Source of the DNA: JAWKSY01 sp041402125
GTDB lineage: Bacteria; Planctomycetota; GCA-002687715; DRQF01
Assembly (NCBI GenBank): GCA_041402125.1
Contig: JAWKSY010000026.1
Location: forward strand, 1 to 44,030
Direction of reading: 5' to 3'
Length of the DNA stretch: 44,030 nucleotides
Shown here: positions 1 through 8,103 of the stretch, one piece after another
Layout: each line of letters opens with the position of its first letter
Numbering within the stretch: the stretch's first letter is position 1
Position numbers and translations under genes: made by a program
Notes under the pieces: generated by a model
What the model was told of the DNA's origin: nothing
The model's database searches: none
What the model saw: the letters and a program-made list of their open reading frames with translations, nothing else

Positions 1-542
1 AAGTGTCCCACCGGCTCGCCGGCGACGTCGTCGGGCTCGCAATCGAGGACGCGCTCGCGCACGCTCCGGTAGAGGTAGGTCGCCGAGAGCCCGCACAGGA
101 CGGGATGTCCGGAAACCAGGTGACGCACGAGGACGGGCGGCGAGAGATCCTCGTACTGGATCCGGCCGCCGAGATCGAGGAACTCGATGTAGGCCTTCGA
201 GGCGACCTGGAACTTCTCGCCCTTCTTCGCCTTCATCTGGGTCTCGAGCCGTTCGCGGATGTCCGTGTCGGCGTCCTGGAACCAGATCGGATCGAAGAGG
301 CGGAGGTTGTAGGTGTAGAGCGTCGCCTCGAAGCCGCGGCGGAGGGCGTCGATTCCGAGAAGGACGGCAAGCGTGCCGCCGCCCTCGACCTTGGGCATCT
401 CGCGGATGAGCTGCGGCAAGGGGATGTCCAGGCCCCAGTGCCGGTAGACGGCGTGGAGGCAGGTCGGGCCGCAGGTCGTGTCATCCGGCTGGCGGTGGAT
501 GGCGAATCCGCCCATCCGATCCTCGCTTCCCTTCTGGGACAT
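1..542 (-). CDS. C39-like cysteine peptidase domain protein (partial, C-terminus off the left edge)
   Basis: Reading the minus strand from an ATG at 542 gives about 180 residues with no stop before the window edge. The N-terminus has Q18-P-D-D-T-T-C24-G-P-T-C, the oxyanion-hole Gln and nucleophilic Cys pattern of papain-like C39 / bacteriocin-processing peptidases. A G-H-F near residue 180, at the edge, sits where the catalytic His is expected. No signal peptide is seen, so the visible part looks cytoplasmic. A GGAGAG lies 9 nt before the ATG; an alternative in-frame ATG is at 515. The rest of the protein is unseen, so whether it is a stand-alone peptidase or part of an exporter cannot be told. 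Confidence 0.72.
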   Translation of the reverse strand, partial: MSQKGSEDRMGGFAIHRQPDDTTCGPTCLHAVYRHWGLDIPLPQLIREMPKVEGGGTLAVLLGIDALRRGFEATLYTYNLRLFDPIWFQDADTDIRERLETQMKAKKGEKFQVASKAYIEFLDLGGRIQYEDLSPPVLVRHLVSGHPVLCGLSATYLYRSVRERVLDCEPDDVAGEPVGH

Positions 543-709
543 CGGCGCGCTCTCCAAGGGCCGGAAGTTCTCGTGCGGTCACTCGCCGCGACCGGCGCGG
601 ACCGCGTCGAGACGCACCTCCCGCATTCGCCGGAGTATGTGAGGAGCGGACCGCGAATCGAGAGGGGGGAGGCGGAATTTTCGCCCCCCCTGGGGGGAAC
701 GAGAAAGGG

Positions 710-743
710 GCGGCGGCGGGCCGGAAGGCCGGCCCGCCGCCGC
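710..743 (-). terminator. Putative intrinsic terminator of the 769-3609 gene
   Basis: A perfect 15-bp GC-only stem (710-724 with 729-743) around a 4-nt loop lies 25 nt beyond the stop of the minus-strand gene at 769. On the minus strand it is followed by CCCCTTTCTC, a poor T-tract. A second small hairpin (C7/G6) lies at 683-698. Confidence 0.5.
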
Positions 744-768
744 GTCGTGGGGCTACGAAGCCTGCGCT

Positions 769-3609
769 CTACTTGAACCGGACCTCGGTGCCGTCCGAGG
801 CGGCGAAGAAGCCGTTCTGCGCCGCCGGGTCGATCACGAGGGCCTGCATCATCAGGCTGACTCCCGAGGCGCTCGGCGGGATGAGGAACTCGAAGCGGTT
901 CCCGCCCGGAAGCACGATCCCCTGGGGTCCGCCGAGGCCGTTCGAGGCGGTCCCGTCGACGATGAGGAAGGGCGCGGGCACGCCGCCGGGATTGATGGTC
1001 AGGCCGAGCGAGGGGATGCCCGGGGGCGGGAAGCCGGGCGAGTAGATCTGGCCGACGATCAGGTAGGGATCGTAGAGGAAGGTCCCCAGCGGCGAGATCA
1101 GGTCCACGCCCACGACGTCGCCGCCGGCCGGTTCGACCAGGCCCGAGCAGACGCCCAGGTCGCCGTTGACCGAGACGACCTGGCGGAAGTCCTCGCCGCT
1201 CCCGGGGAAGCGGGCGCCCAGGACCGCGGTGAAGTTGCCGCTGCCGTCGTTCACGAACGAGAGGTCGACTCCCGCGAGCGAGCGGACGCAGACGTCGAGA
1301 TCGCCGTCGGATTCGAGATCGTTGATGCAGTAGGTGTCGGGCACGAAGGCCGGGGGCAGGCCGGTCATGAAGATCGGCGTCGGCGCGGCCGGGACGTTCT
1401 GGAGCACCTGGAGCTGGAACTGCGTCTGGCCGCTCAGCCGGGCGATCACGACGCCCTCGGCCACGGTGCCGTCGCCGTCGAGATCGTGGAGGCTCTGGGC
1501 GTACAGCGGCGGGTTCGAGCCCGCGAGGAGCGTCATCTCGAGGATCTCGGTCCGGTAGCTCTCCAGCTCGCGCTGCCCGGCGTTCCAGGTCCCGATGTGG
1601 CCCGGGTCGGCGTCCTCGAGGACGAGCTCGACCGCGTGCTGCCGGGCGTCGTTCGTCGAGGGCAGGCCCAGCAAGAGATGCAGGCGCGGCGGGTCGAGGC
1701 TGAGGGCGAGGTGATCGCCGAGGCCGTCGCCGTTCTCGTCCGGGATCGCCACTCCGGTCACGGTCCGGCCGGCGGAGGCCACGAAGTGGTCGGTGTGCTC
1801 GCCGCCCGCCTCGACCCGGAAGGCCGCGTTGCGGCAGTTCGGGGCGGGGAAGACGTACACGGGGGCCATGCCCGAGGGGCCGATGAGCGCCGAGCCGAGA
1901 ACCGTGCCCGGGCCGTCGAGGAGGCGCACGGTGGCCAGGTCGCCGGGGCGTCCGTGCACGAGGAGGGCGCCGGTGCAGAGGTCGGTCGCGCGGGCCACGG
2001 CGGCGTCGGCGTTCGGATCGAGTTGCGCCAGCGTGGCGCCGGCGATGCCGGGGGCGGGCGCGACGGCCCAGCCGAGCGGCGAGGCGCCGGCGCCCTCGAG
2101 GGCGACGCCGGGCGCGAATCCGAACTGCATCGCCGGCGTCGCGGCCGAGTAGACGAAGCGGAGCTGGCCGGGCGCGATCTCGAAGATCTCGTTGAGGTAG
2201 AGGTAGTTCGGGCCCGCCGCGAGGAGCGGATCCTGGAGCAGGGCGATCGCGGGGCCGGCGGGGAGGCCGGTGGCGGTGAGGGCCAGGCCGAAGACCTCGC
2301 CGCTCGCGTGGTCGTGGATCATCAGGCCCGTCGGGCTGCCGGCGGGGCGGAAGGCGGCGGGCAGGCCCTCGGAGATCGAGACGCCGTCCAGGCCGGGGTC
2401 GAGGGTGCCGGCGGCGCCGAAGGGGATCGAGGCGACGACGGCCGCCTCGGGAAGGCCGTCCCCGTCGCCGTCGCGCCGGAAGTGGAGCATGCGGCCGGTC
2501 GGGGCGTGCGTGGCGGAGACGAGGACGACCTCGTCGAGATCGTCGAGGAAGACGAACGACTGGGTGATGAGGCCGCCCGGCACCGCAAAGGTGTGGTCGA
2601 CGTCGTTCTCGTCGAAGAGGCTCGTGGTCGAGCGCAGCGCGTCGTCGCTCGCGTAGCGGATCGGACGCGCGGGCCGCGAGCCGTAGTACTTCTCGCCCCA
2701 GCTCGTCGCCGAGGGCGTGGCTCCGGCCTGCAACGCGACGCCGAAGACGTCGGCGATGCGCTTCGAGGACTCCGCCTTCATCGCCTTCACCATCCGGAAG
2801 ACCTTGGCGATCTCGCCCGCCTCGGCCGCGCCGGCCGGCCAGCAGTCGGAGAGGAGCTTCGTGAATCCGGGGATCGCCTGGGCGTCGGCGTTCATCGCGG
2901 CGATCGTCGTGTGGATGGCCGGCGCGGGCGACTGCAGCGCGTCGAGCAGCCGGCACTCGAGCTTCTTCGACATCACGTCGGAGTCGCGTTCGGCATCGCA
3001 CTGGACGCCCCAGGTCGCGTCGAACTTCTGGTAGACGTGGGTCAGCTCGTTGATGAGCATCGAGGCCATCGCCATCTTCCAGGCCGCGTTGTTGAATCCG
3101 CCGGCGGCGCCGAGATTGCCGTAGGCGCCCATCCAGAGGAGCTGGTTGACGAGGATGAGATCACCGTCGGTGCCGGCCTTCGGTCGCGTGGCTCCGGCGG
3201 TCCGGCCGCCCAGTGCAGCGAGTCGGACGCGGTCGTTCGCGATCAGCTTCTTGAGGTTGTCGAGCGCCTCGCAGAGCGTGGTCTCGTGCTCCTCGGTCGT
3301 CCCGTCGTCCTTCGTGACCTTCGTCTTCTCGTAGCAGACCGAGCCTCCGGGATCGCCCTGGGCGAGCAGGTCCTTCAGCGTCGCGCCGAGGCAGCCCTTC
3401 TTGCCGTCGACGATGGGCGTCCCCAACGCCGCCTTCATCACGTCGACGAGGGCGGTCAGCTTGGCCTTCTGCGGGTCCGTGAGCTTGGTGCCGTTCTGGG
3501 CCGCGAGCGGGCCGCTCAGCGCGAAGACGGCGATCAGGGCACAGATCGTGAGAGCCGGCGCGGGCCGGCGGAGCGATCGTCGATCGCGGTGCGAGTTCCG
3601 GGTGAACAT
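769..3609 (-). CDS. Large secreted protein with VCBS/FG-GAP-like repeats and an 'NGFFA' C-terminal module
   Basis: A 946-residue exported protein. A basic N-terminus and hydrophobic core (residues about 19-35) end in P-L-A-A-Q, a good signal peptidase I site. The first third is helical and Cys-containing. The rest has Asp-rich loops such as D-G-D-G-D-G-L-P and D-L-D-G-D-G-T-V, and a V-N-D-G-S-G-N-F-T-A stretch, typical of FG-GAP/VCBS beta-propeller repeats. The last 85 residues resemble the C-terminus of the protein at 4710-5903: conserved G-P-Q-G-I, then D-P, then Q-N-G-F-F-A. That shared ending suggests a common surface or export module, which is inference. AGGAGGAGAG just upstream fixes the start at 3609. 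No enzymatic motif was recognised. Confidence 0.8.
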   Translation of the reverse strand: MFTRNSHRDRRSLRRPAPALTICALIAVFALSGPLAAQNGTKLTDPQKAKLTALVDVMKAALGTPIVDGKKGCLGATLKDLLAQGDPGGSVCYEKTKVTKDDGTTEEHETTLCEALDNLKKLIANDRVRLAALGGRTAGATRPKAGTDGDLILVNQLLWMGAYGNLGAAGGFNNAAWKMAMASMLINELTHVYQKFDATWGVQCDAERDSDVMSKKLECRLLDALQSPAPAIHTTIAAMNADAQAIPGFTKLLSDCWPAGAAEAGEIAKVFRMVKAMKAESSKRIADVFGVALQAGATPSATSWGEKYYGSRPARPIRYASDDALRSTTSLFDENDVDHTFAVPGGLITQSFVFLDDLDEVVLVSATHAPTGRMLHFRRDGDGDGLPEAAVVASIPFGAAGTLDPGLDGVSISEGLPAAFRPAGSPTGLMIHDHASGEVFGLALTATGLPAGPAIALLQDPLLAAGPNYLYLNEIFEIAPGQLRFVYSAATPAMQFGFAPGVALEGAGASPLGWAVAPAPGIAGATLAQLDPNADAAVARATDLCTGALLVHGRPGDLATVRLLDGPGTVLGSALIGPSGMAPVYVFPAPNCRNAAFRVEAGGEHTDHFVASAGRTVTGVAIPDENGDGLGDHLALSLDPPRLHLLLGLPSTNDARQHAVELVLEDADPGHIGTWNAGQRELESYRTEILEMTLLAGSNPPLYAQSLHDLDGDGTVAEGVVIARLSGQTQFQLQVLQNVPAAPTPIFMTGLPPAFVPDTYCINDLESDGDLDVCVRSLAGVDLSFVNDGSGNFTAVLGARFPGSGEDFRQVVSVNGDLGVCSGLVEPAGGDVVGVDLISPLGTFLYDPYLIVGQIYSPGFPPPGIPSLGLTINPGGVPAPFLIVDGTASNGLGGPQGIVLPGGNRFEFLIPPSASGVSLMMQALVIDPAAQNGFFAASDGTEVRFK

Positions 3610-3786
3610 GGGACTCTCCTCCTTCCGGTGGTCGCGTCGGCGGAGGGGCTCGATTCCCGGGCGAGCGCGGCGCGGCGCCGTCCTCCGCGAGTCCGCGTCG
3701 CGCGGGCTCGGGGGGCAACACGCAGGGGGGCCGCCTCGCGACCAGTCAAATCGCGGGCGGGGCCGGAGAGCGGGGAGATCCGGGGC

Positions 3787-4530
3787 TCAGAGCCCTCTGG
3801 GCTCGCTCTGGCCCGGGATGCGGAAGCGGAGGAGGTAGTTCTCGTGGAATCGCGGGACCTCGAGCTCGTCCTCGAAGACGAAGCCGGCCTCCTCGACCTC
3901 GCGGCGCACCTGGTCCTTGCCGCAGCGGACGTGTCCGAGGATCCAGGGCCGCGAGACGCCGGGGATGCGCTCGAAGTCGACGATCACGAGGCGGCCGCCG
4001 GGGCGCAGCGCCGAGTGGATCGAGGCGAGCATCGCCCGGTGGTACTCGAAGTGGTGGTAGGTGTCGCAGACGAATACGCATTCGACGGAGTCCGGCGGGA
4101 GCTCGGTCGAGGTCTCGGTGGAGGCCACGATCTCGACCTTCGCGTGCCCCTCCTCCCGGGCGCGGCGGCGGAGGTGATCGACGAAGCGCGGGGCGATCTC
4201 GACCTCGAGCACGCGGCCCGTGTCGCCCACCGCTCGTGCGAATGGCTCCATGAAGAGTCCGGTGCCGGCGCCGACGTCGGCGATGCGATCGCCCTCCCGG
4301 AGCCCGCAGGCGGCGACGATGTGGCGCCGGGCGACGTAGACCTCGCGGCTCTCGACCTCCCAGCGATCCACCCAGGCCCGCGCGTCGAGGTCGGGGTCGA
4401 GGAAGCGCGCGTTGATGCCGGCCGGCACCGCGGAGCGCGGTGAGCCTGCCTCGGCGGGGACCGCATCGTCGCTGGCGCAGGCGCCGAGGGTGCAGGCGAG
4501 GACGAGGATGAAGGCGAGGTTTCTCGACAT
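3787..4530 (-). CDS. Class I SAM-dependent methyltransferase with an apparent lipoprotein signal
   Basis: 247 residues. The N-terminus is a classic lipobox signal (L-G-A-C, Cys18). It is followed by a Rossmann methyltransferase: motif I is D-V-G-A-G-T-G at about 85-91, an acidic residue (E) ends strand 2, and motif IV is the V-C-D-T-Y-H-H region. The D-T-Y-H-H-F and R-P-G-G-R-L signatures match the UbiE/Methyltransf_11 type. The substrate is not evident. A predicted outer or periplasmic location is odd because SAM is cytoplasmic, although such lipoprotein-tagged methyltransferases do occur in annotations. It lies 177 nt before the 769-3609 gene on the same strand and is divergent from the secreted protein gene at 4710. 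Confidence 0.83.
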   Translation of the reverse strand: MSRNLAFILVLACTLGACASDDAVPAEAGSPRSAVPAGINARFLDPDLDARAWVDRWEVESREVYVARRHIVAACGLREGDRIADVGAGTGLFMEPFARAVGDTGRVLEVEIAPRFVDHLRRRAREEGHAKVEIVASTETSTELPPDSVECVFVCDTYHHFEYHRAMLASIHSALRPGGRLVIVDFERIPGVSRPWILGHVRCGKDQVRREVEEAGFVFEDELEVPRFHENYLLRFRIPGQSEPRGL

Positions 4531-4709
4531 GGCGGCGGCTCCGGTTGGGGTCGAACCCCATGATCGCGGTCGCGCGCGTCCACGTAAAGTCCGTCCCCGC
4601 CGTCGCTCGCGCGGCGGCGATCGGAGTTTCCTTCCCGGGCGGACGCCCAGTGCTTAGAACCGGGTCGGGCCGCACGAAGCGGCCGACTCCCCCGCAACCC
4701 GGCTCCCGG

Positions 4710-5903
4710 ATGACCTCCATGTCCCTCGTCGCATCCCCCGCGCGCTTCGTGGTCGCTCTCGTCCTCCTGCTCGCCCTCGCCGCTTCCGGTCGGGCGCAGG
4801 GCGGCGTCCTCACCCAGGTCTCGAACGCGACCACGATCTCCCCGACGATCGGCGTCGTCTGCGAGGACACCGCCGGCGGCTCCGGAACCTACGCGAACAG
4901 CTTCTGGCGGAGCTTCGACCTCGTCGGCGATCACGGCTTCCCGAGCGGCGTCGCGATCGACATCCACCGGGTGAGCTTCTCGGTGCGACTCGCCGATCCC
5001 GGCACGGCCGCGTCGATCCCGATGCGCGTGCGGATCTGGGAGGACCTGAGCCCGCCCGCGAACTGGGGAGCGGTGAACGCGCCGATCAACCCCGGCGGCC
5101 TCCTCCTGAAGACCGACACGCTCGTCACGCTGCCGTTCCTGCAGAACTCCATCGTGACGGTCGACCTGACCGACCTGACCGGCGAGTCGACGGTGGCGAC
5201 GATCGTCCCGCTGTCCTCGCGTCGCCTCGTGGTGGAGGTCGCGGCGCCGAACCTGCTCCCGACGCTCGGTCACTTCTATCCCGGCGGGAACGCGCTCGGT
5301 CAGACCCGCTTCGCCTACCTCAGCAGCTCGGTCTGCGGCATCAACACGCCGACGACCTACCCCCAGCTCGGCTTCTCGAACGAGTGCCTCAACATCACGG
5401 CCTCGTGGGTGCCCGCCGGCACCTTCGTTCTGCGTCACGGGACGCAGGAAGGGATCCGCATGGGCACCGCCGTCGGCCTCGTCACGCCCGCCAATCCGAT
5501 CGGCACCGGGCCGTCCAGCGTCATGAAGCAGGCCTCGGCGGGCGACCAGCTCGTCGTCGGTCTCTCGCCGCTCGGGAACGACTTCCTCGGCCTTCCGGCG
5601 GCGCTCGCGGCCCAGCTCTTCCCGACCGGCGCCGTTCCGGTGAGCCCCGATTCGAACTTCCCCGAGATCCACCTCGACTTCGGCGCCGCCTCGAGCCCGC
5701 TGCTCCTCTACGACGGGACGCAGCAGCTCCTCTTCGGCGGCCTCGGCCCGCAGGGCATCACGCTGAGCTACACCGTGCCCGCGGGCCTCTCCGGCCAGTC
5801 GGTCCTCCTGCAGTGGGTCGTCCTCGATCCCTTCCTGCAGGGCCCCGGCTTCCAGAACGGCTTCTTCGCCTCGAGCGAGGCGCACGTCATCCAGATGCTC
5901 TGA
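4710..5903 (+). CDS. Secreted protein with the 'NGFFA' C-terminal module
   Basis: 397 residues from the ATG at 4710 (a second in-frame ATG at 4719 is equally possible). That start gives a clean signal peptide: a hydrophobic V-V-A-L-V-L-L-L-A-L-A-A-S core ending G-R-A-Q. The open frame continues upstream, but that part is not signal-like. The mature protein is beta-rich, with paired Cys residues (C-E-D, S-V-C-G, N-E-C-L) that could form disulfides. The C-terminal 80 residues (G-P-Q-G-I-T-L, V-V-L-D-P, Q-N-G-F-F-A-S-S-E) align with the end of the protein encoded at 769-3609. Its function is not recognised. Confidence 0.78.
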   Translation: MTSMSLVASPARFVVALVLLLALAASGRAQGGVLTQVSNATTISPTIGVVCEDTAGGSGTYANSFWRSFDLVGDHGFPSGVAIDIHRVSFSVRLADPGTAASIPMRVRIWEDLSPPANWGAVNAPINPGGLLLKTDTLVTLPFLQNSIVTVDLTDLTGESTVATIVPLSSRRLVVEVAAPNLLPTLGHFYPGGNALGQTRFAYLSSSVCGINTPTTYPQLGFSNECLNITASWVPAGTFVLRHGTQEGIRMGTAVGLVTPANPIGTGPSSVMKQASAGDQLVVGLSPLGNDFLGLPAALAAQLFPTGAVPVSPDSNFPEIHLDFGAASSPLLLYDGTQQLLFGGLGPQGITLSYTVPAGLSGQSVLLQWVVLDPFLQGPGFQNGFFASSEAHVIQML

Positions 5904-5921
5904 CGCTCCGCGGGGATCGGG

Positions 5922-6104
5922 ATGCACGTACGGTGCCAGTCACCCGATGTGCATTTCCGTTCCACCGCGTTCGCTCGCGCAGCCGATTCGCCCGGATGCA
6001 CGTACGGTGCCAGTCACCCGATGTGCATTTCCGTTCCACTGCGTTCGCTTGCGCAGCCGATTCGCCCGGAAATGCACATCGGGTGACTGGCACCGTACGT
6101 GCAT
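5922..6104. repeat. 109-bp palindromic element plus an extra tandem half copy (family 1, locus I)
   Basis: A 38-nt arm starting ATGCACGTACGGTGCCAGTC occurs at 5922-5959, again at 5996-6033 (period 74), and inverted at 6067-6104. The 5996-6104 part is a perfect 38-bp inverted repeat around a 33-nt loop. The 5922-5995 part is an extra tandem copy of arm plus loop whose loop differs at two positions. It lies between the convergent 4710-5903 gene and the rtcR strand. It is a REPIN- or MITE-like non-coding repeat; open frames across it are artefacts. Confidence 0.9.
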
Positions 6105-6127
6105 CTTCCGGGCCGTAGCCGGACCGA

Positions 6128-6280
6128 TCAGCGCCGCCGCAGCGGCGCCGCGAAGGCGTCGTGCTCCGCCTTCAGCGTCGCGAGACCGGCCTCGTCGAGG
6201 CGCGTCGCGGTCCGCCGGATCATCTCCAGGAACCAGGCCGCTTCCTCCTCGGTGACGGGGCAACCGATTTTGCCGCTCAG
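6128..6280 (-). CDS. Possible 50-residue ORF immediately downstream of rtcR
   Basis: An open frame overlapping the rtcR stop (CTG at 6280) reads an Asp/Glu/Arg-rich, helix-prone 50-mer with E-E-E-A-A-W-F-L-E-M-I-R-R in the middle, ending R-R-R. It looks like genuine coding sequence, but the only ATG (6223) leaves 31 residues, so the start is uncertain. It could be a small protein co-transcribed with rtcR or the tail of a gene truncated during repeat insertion, since the family 1 repeat begins 24 nt after its stop. Confidence 0.3.
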   Translation of the reverse strand: MSGKIGCPVTEEEAAWFLEMIRRTATRLDEAGLATLKAEHDAFAAPLRRR

Positions 6281-7884
6281 GCGTCCGCGCGGAGCTCGTC
6301 GAAGGCGAGGCTGTGGCGGGCGAGGTACTTCCGCAGGCGGTCGGCGTCGTTCGCGCTCGTGCGGCGGCGGCGCGAGGCGGCGAAGAGCTCGCGGCCGGCG
6401 GCGGAGAGCGAGGCGGAGCGACGGCAGACGGAGACGACGTCGGCGAGCTGGACGCGATCGAAGCGGTCGAGTTCCGCCCAGGCTTCCTCGCCGAGGAGGC
6501 GCCGGAGCGGGTCCGAGCCGTCCGCGCCGTCGCCGTCGCCGGCGCCCCAGGAGCGGCGCAGGCGTCCGAGCTCGTGCTCGACCGCCTCCACCGTGATGCG
6601 GCCGGAAGGCGAGAGCGTGGCGAGTCGGGTGACGCTCGCGTTGAGATCGCGGAAGTTGCCCCGCCAGGTCGCCCCGGGCGAGACGGCGAAGGCGAGGTAG
6701 CGCTCGCGAGCCTCGCGATTGAAGCGCACGCGCCGCCCCTCGCGCCGCGCGAAGAGCTCGAGCTCGTAGTCGAGGTTGGGTTCGATGTCCTCGCGGCGCT
6801 CGGCGAGGCCGGGGAGGCGGAAGGTCCAGAGGTCGATGCGCGCGAGGAGGTCCTCGCGGAAGCGCCCCGCGCGCGCGGCGGCGTGGAGGTCGCGGTGCGT
6901 GCCGGCGATGAGCTGGAAGTCGCTCGAGACCTCGCGGTCGGCGCCGAGCGGGAGGAAGCGACGCTCCTCGAGCGCGCGCAGGAGCATCGCCTGCTCGTCG
7001 CCCCCGAGCTCTCCGATCTCGTCGAGGAAGAGGAGGCCGCCGTCCGCGCTCCGCAGGAGGCCCTCGCGGTCGCTCTCGGCGCCGGTGAAGGCGCCCCGGC
7101 GGTGCCCGAAGAGCGCGGACATCGCGCCGTCGCCACGGAGCGTGGCGCAGTTGACCTCGACGAAGGGGCCCGAGAGTCGGTGCCGGCGCGCGCGCAGGTC
7201 GTGGATCCGCCGCGCGAGCTGCGATTTCCCGGCGCCGGTGGGGCCGGTCAGGAGGATCGGGGCGCGGGAGGCCACCGCCACCTCCTCGATCTCGCGGACC
7301 TGGCGGTTGAAGGCCTCGTTCCGCGTGCCGATGCCGGACTTCAGGAGATCCTGGGCCTCGCGGTGTTCGGCCTCGAAGCGGGACGCGAGCTGGTCGTAGC
7401 GCTTGAGGTCGAGGTCGATGATCGCGACGCGGCCGCGCGCGTGGGTGGCGCGCGTGTCGCCGGGCGAGCTCTGGAGGAGCCGGGCCGGCAGGTGGCGGCT
7501 CTCGGTGAGGAGGAAGAGGCAGATCTGGGCGACGTGCGTGCCCGTCGTGATGTGGACGAGGTAGTCCTCGTTCTCGGGGTCGAAGGGGTGGTCGCGCGCG
7601 AAGCCCAGGAGGGTCTCGAAGACGGACTCGAAGTCCCAGGCGTCCGCGAAGGCGATCTCGTGGTCGACGACCTTGGTCTCGGGCGAGGCGGTGACGATGT
7701 CTTCGGCGACCTGACGCGCCAGCTTCTCGTAGCGGCGCTCCCGCAGGAGCACGAAGCGGTGGACGACGAGGTCCTCCTGCTGGCAGACGGAGACGCTCGG
7801 TCGCCAGGAGTCCCAGCGATCGCGGCCCCGGGTGGGGGCGTCCTTGTGGGGGCCGAGGAGGCCGATCACGACGGTCTTGCGCAT
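6277..7884 (-). CDS. rtcR: RtcR, sigma-54-dependent activator of RNA repair genes
   Basis: 535 residues. The N-terminal ~180 residues form the RtcR-type CARF ligand-sensing domain (V-V-I-G-L-L-G near the start, H-I-T-T-G-T-H at 111-117). The AAA+ domain follows: Walker A G-P-T-G-A-G-K-S at 214-221, the sigma-54-contacting G-A-F-T-G-A loop at 264-269, and Walker B L-L-F-L-D-E at 284-289. A C-terminal segment with helical DNA-binding character ends the protein. Known RtcR proteins bind an RNA-derived ligand through CARF and then activate sigma-54 transcription of rtcBA. The gene is divergent from rtcB, exactly as expected. Its start at 7884 has no strong SD and may be nearly leaderless. Confidence 0.95.
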   Translation of the reverse strand: MRKTVVIGLLGPHKDAPTRGRDRWDSWRPSVSVCQQEDLVVHRFVLLRERRYEKLARQVAEDIVTASPETKVVDHEIAFADAWDFESVFETLLGFARDHPFDPENEDYLVHITTGTHVAQICLFLLTESRHLPARLLQSSPGDTRATHARGRVAIIDLDLKRYDQLASRFEAEHREAQDLLKSGIGTRNEAFNRQVREIEEVAVASRAPILLTGPTGAGKSQLARRIHDLRARRHRLSGPFVEVNCATLRGDGAMSALFGHRRGAFTGAESDREGLLRSADGGLLFLDEIGELGGDEQAMLLRALEERRFLPLGADREVSSDFQLIAGTHRDLHAAARAGRFREDLLARIDLWTFRLPGLAERREDIEPNLDYELELFARREGRRVRFNREARERYLAFAVSPGATWRGNFRDLNASVTRLATLSPSGRITVEAVEHELGRLRRSWGAGDGDGADGSDPLRRLLGEEAWAELDRFDRVQLADVVSVCRRSASLSAAGRELFAASRRRRTSANDADRLRKYLARHSLAFDELRADA

Positions 7885-7891
7885 AGACGAG

Positions 7892-7921
7892 AGGATAAAT
7901 CACGAGACGTTGGGATCGCAA
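7892..7921 (-). promoter_or_regulatory. Candidate promoter of rtcR
   Basis: On the minus strand, TTGCGA (7921-7916) and TATCCT (7897-7892) are separated by 18 nt. The -10 ends 7 nt before the rtcR ATG, implying a leaderless or near-leaderless mRNA. Both boxes are imperfect. Confidence 0.3.
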
Positions 7922-8029
7922 TCTCGGTCCGTCACGTCGGGCCTCTCGGCGGCTCCGAGGGAATTCTCCGGTCGCAAATCCCTTGTGGGTATAATCTTGT
8001 GGTCTCAAGTCGCGGGAGAGGCCCGCGTT

Positions 8030-8044
8030 CGGCACGCGGTGCGC
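8030..8044 (+). promoter_or_regulatory. Candidate sigma-54 (-24/-12) promoter for rtcBA
   Basis: C-GGCACG-CGGT-GCGC matches the consensus TGGCACG-N4-TTGC. It has the invariant GG and GC dinucleotides at the correct 12-nt register. Predicted transcription starts near 8056, giving a leader of about 48 nt before the rtcB ATG at 8104. The adjacent divergent gene is the sigma-54 activator RtcR, which makes this site the expected target. A TATAAT also occurs at 7990-7995 but lacks a good -35. Confidence 0.6.
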
Positions 8045-8103
8045 GATGGGGGCCTCCCGAAGCGCGACCAAGGCGGTGGCGCCGGACCGAGCGAGGACGA
8101 GTC

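Noticed and set aside
1486..4443. 985-residue plus-strand open frame
   Set aside because: It is the mirror of the secreted-protein and methyltransferase genes; composition is Arg/Gly/Ala/Glu-rich with no domain, and the minus-strand genes have SDs and signal peptides.
4535..4565. tRNA T-arm-like GGTTGGGGTCGAACCCC
   Set aside because: The loop is 5 nt instead of 7 and no acceptor, anticodon or D-arm can be folded around it.
5947..6255. Short open frames through the 109-bp repeat (M-H-V-R-C-Q-S-P type)
   Set aside because: The same peptide appears at each repeat copy on both strands; the sequence is a palindromic element, not coding.
7990..7995. TATAAT as a sigma-70 promoter for rtcB
   Set aside because: A perfect -10 hexamer, but no acceptable -35 at 16-19 nt, and the sigma-54 site fits better with RtcR control; kept only as a possibility.
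6313..8103. Plus-strand extension of rtcB by about 600 codons
   Set aside because: Antisense to rtcR; RtcB homology, the SD and the sigma-54 site all place the start at 8104.
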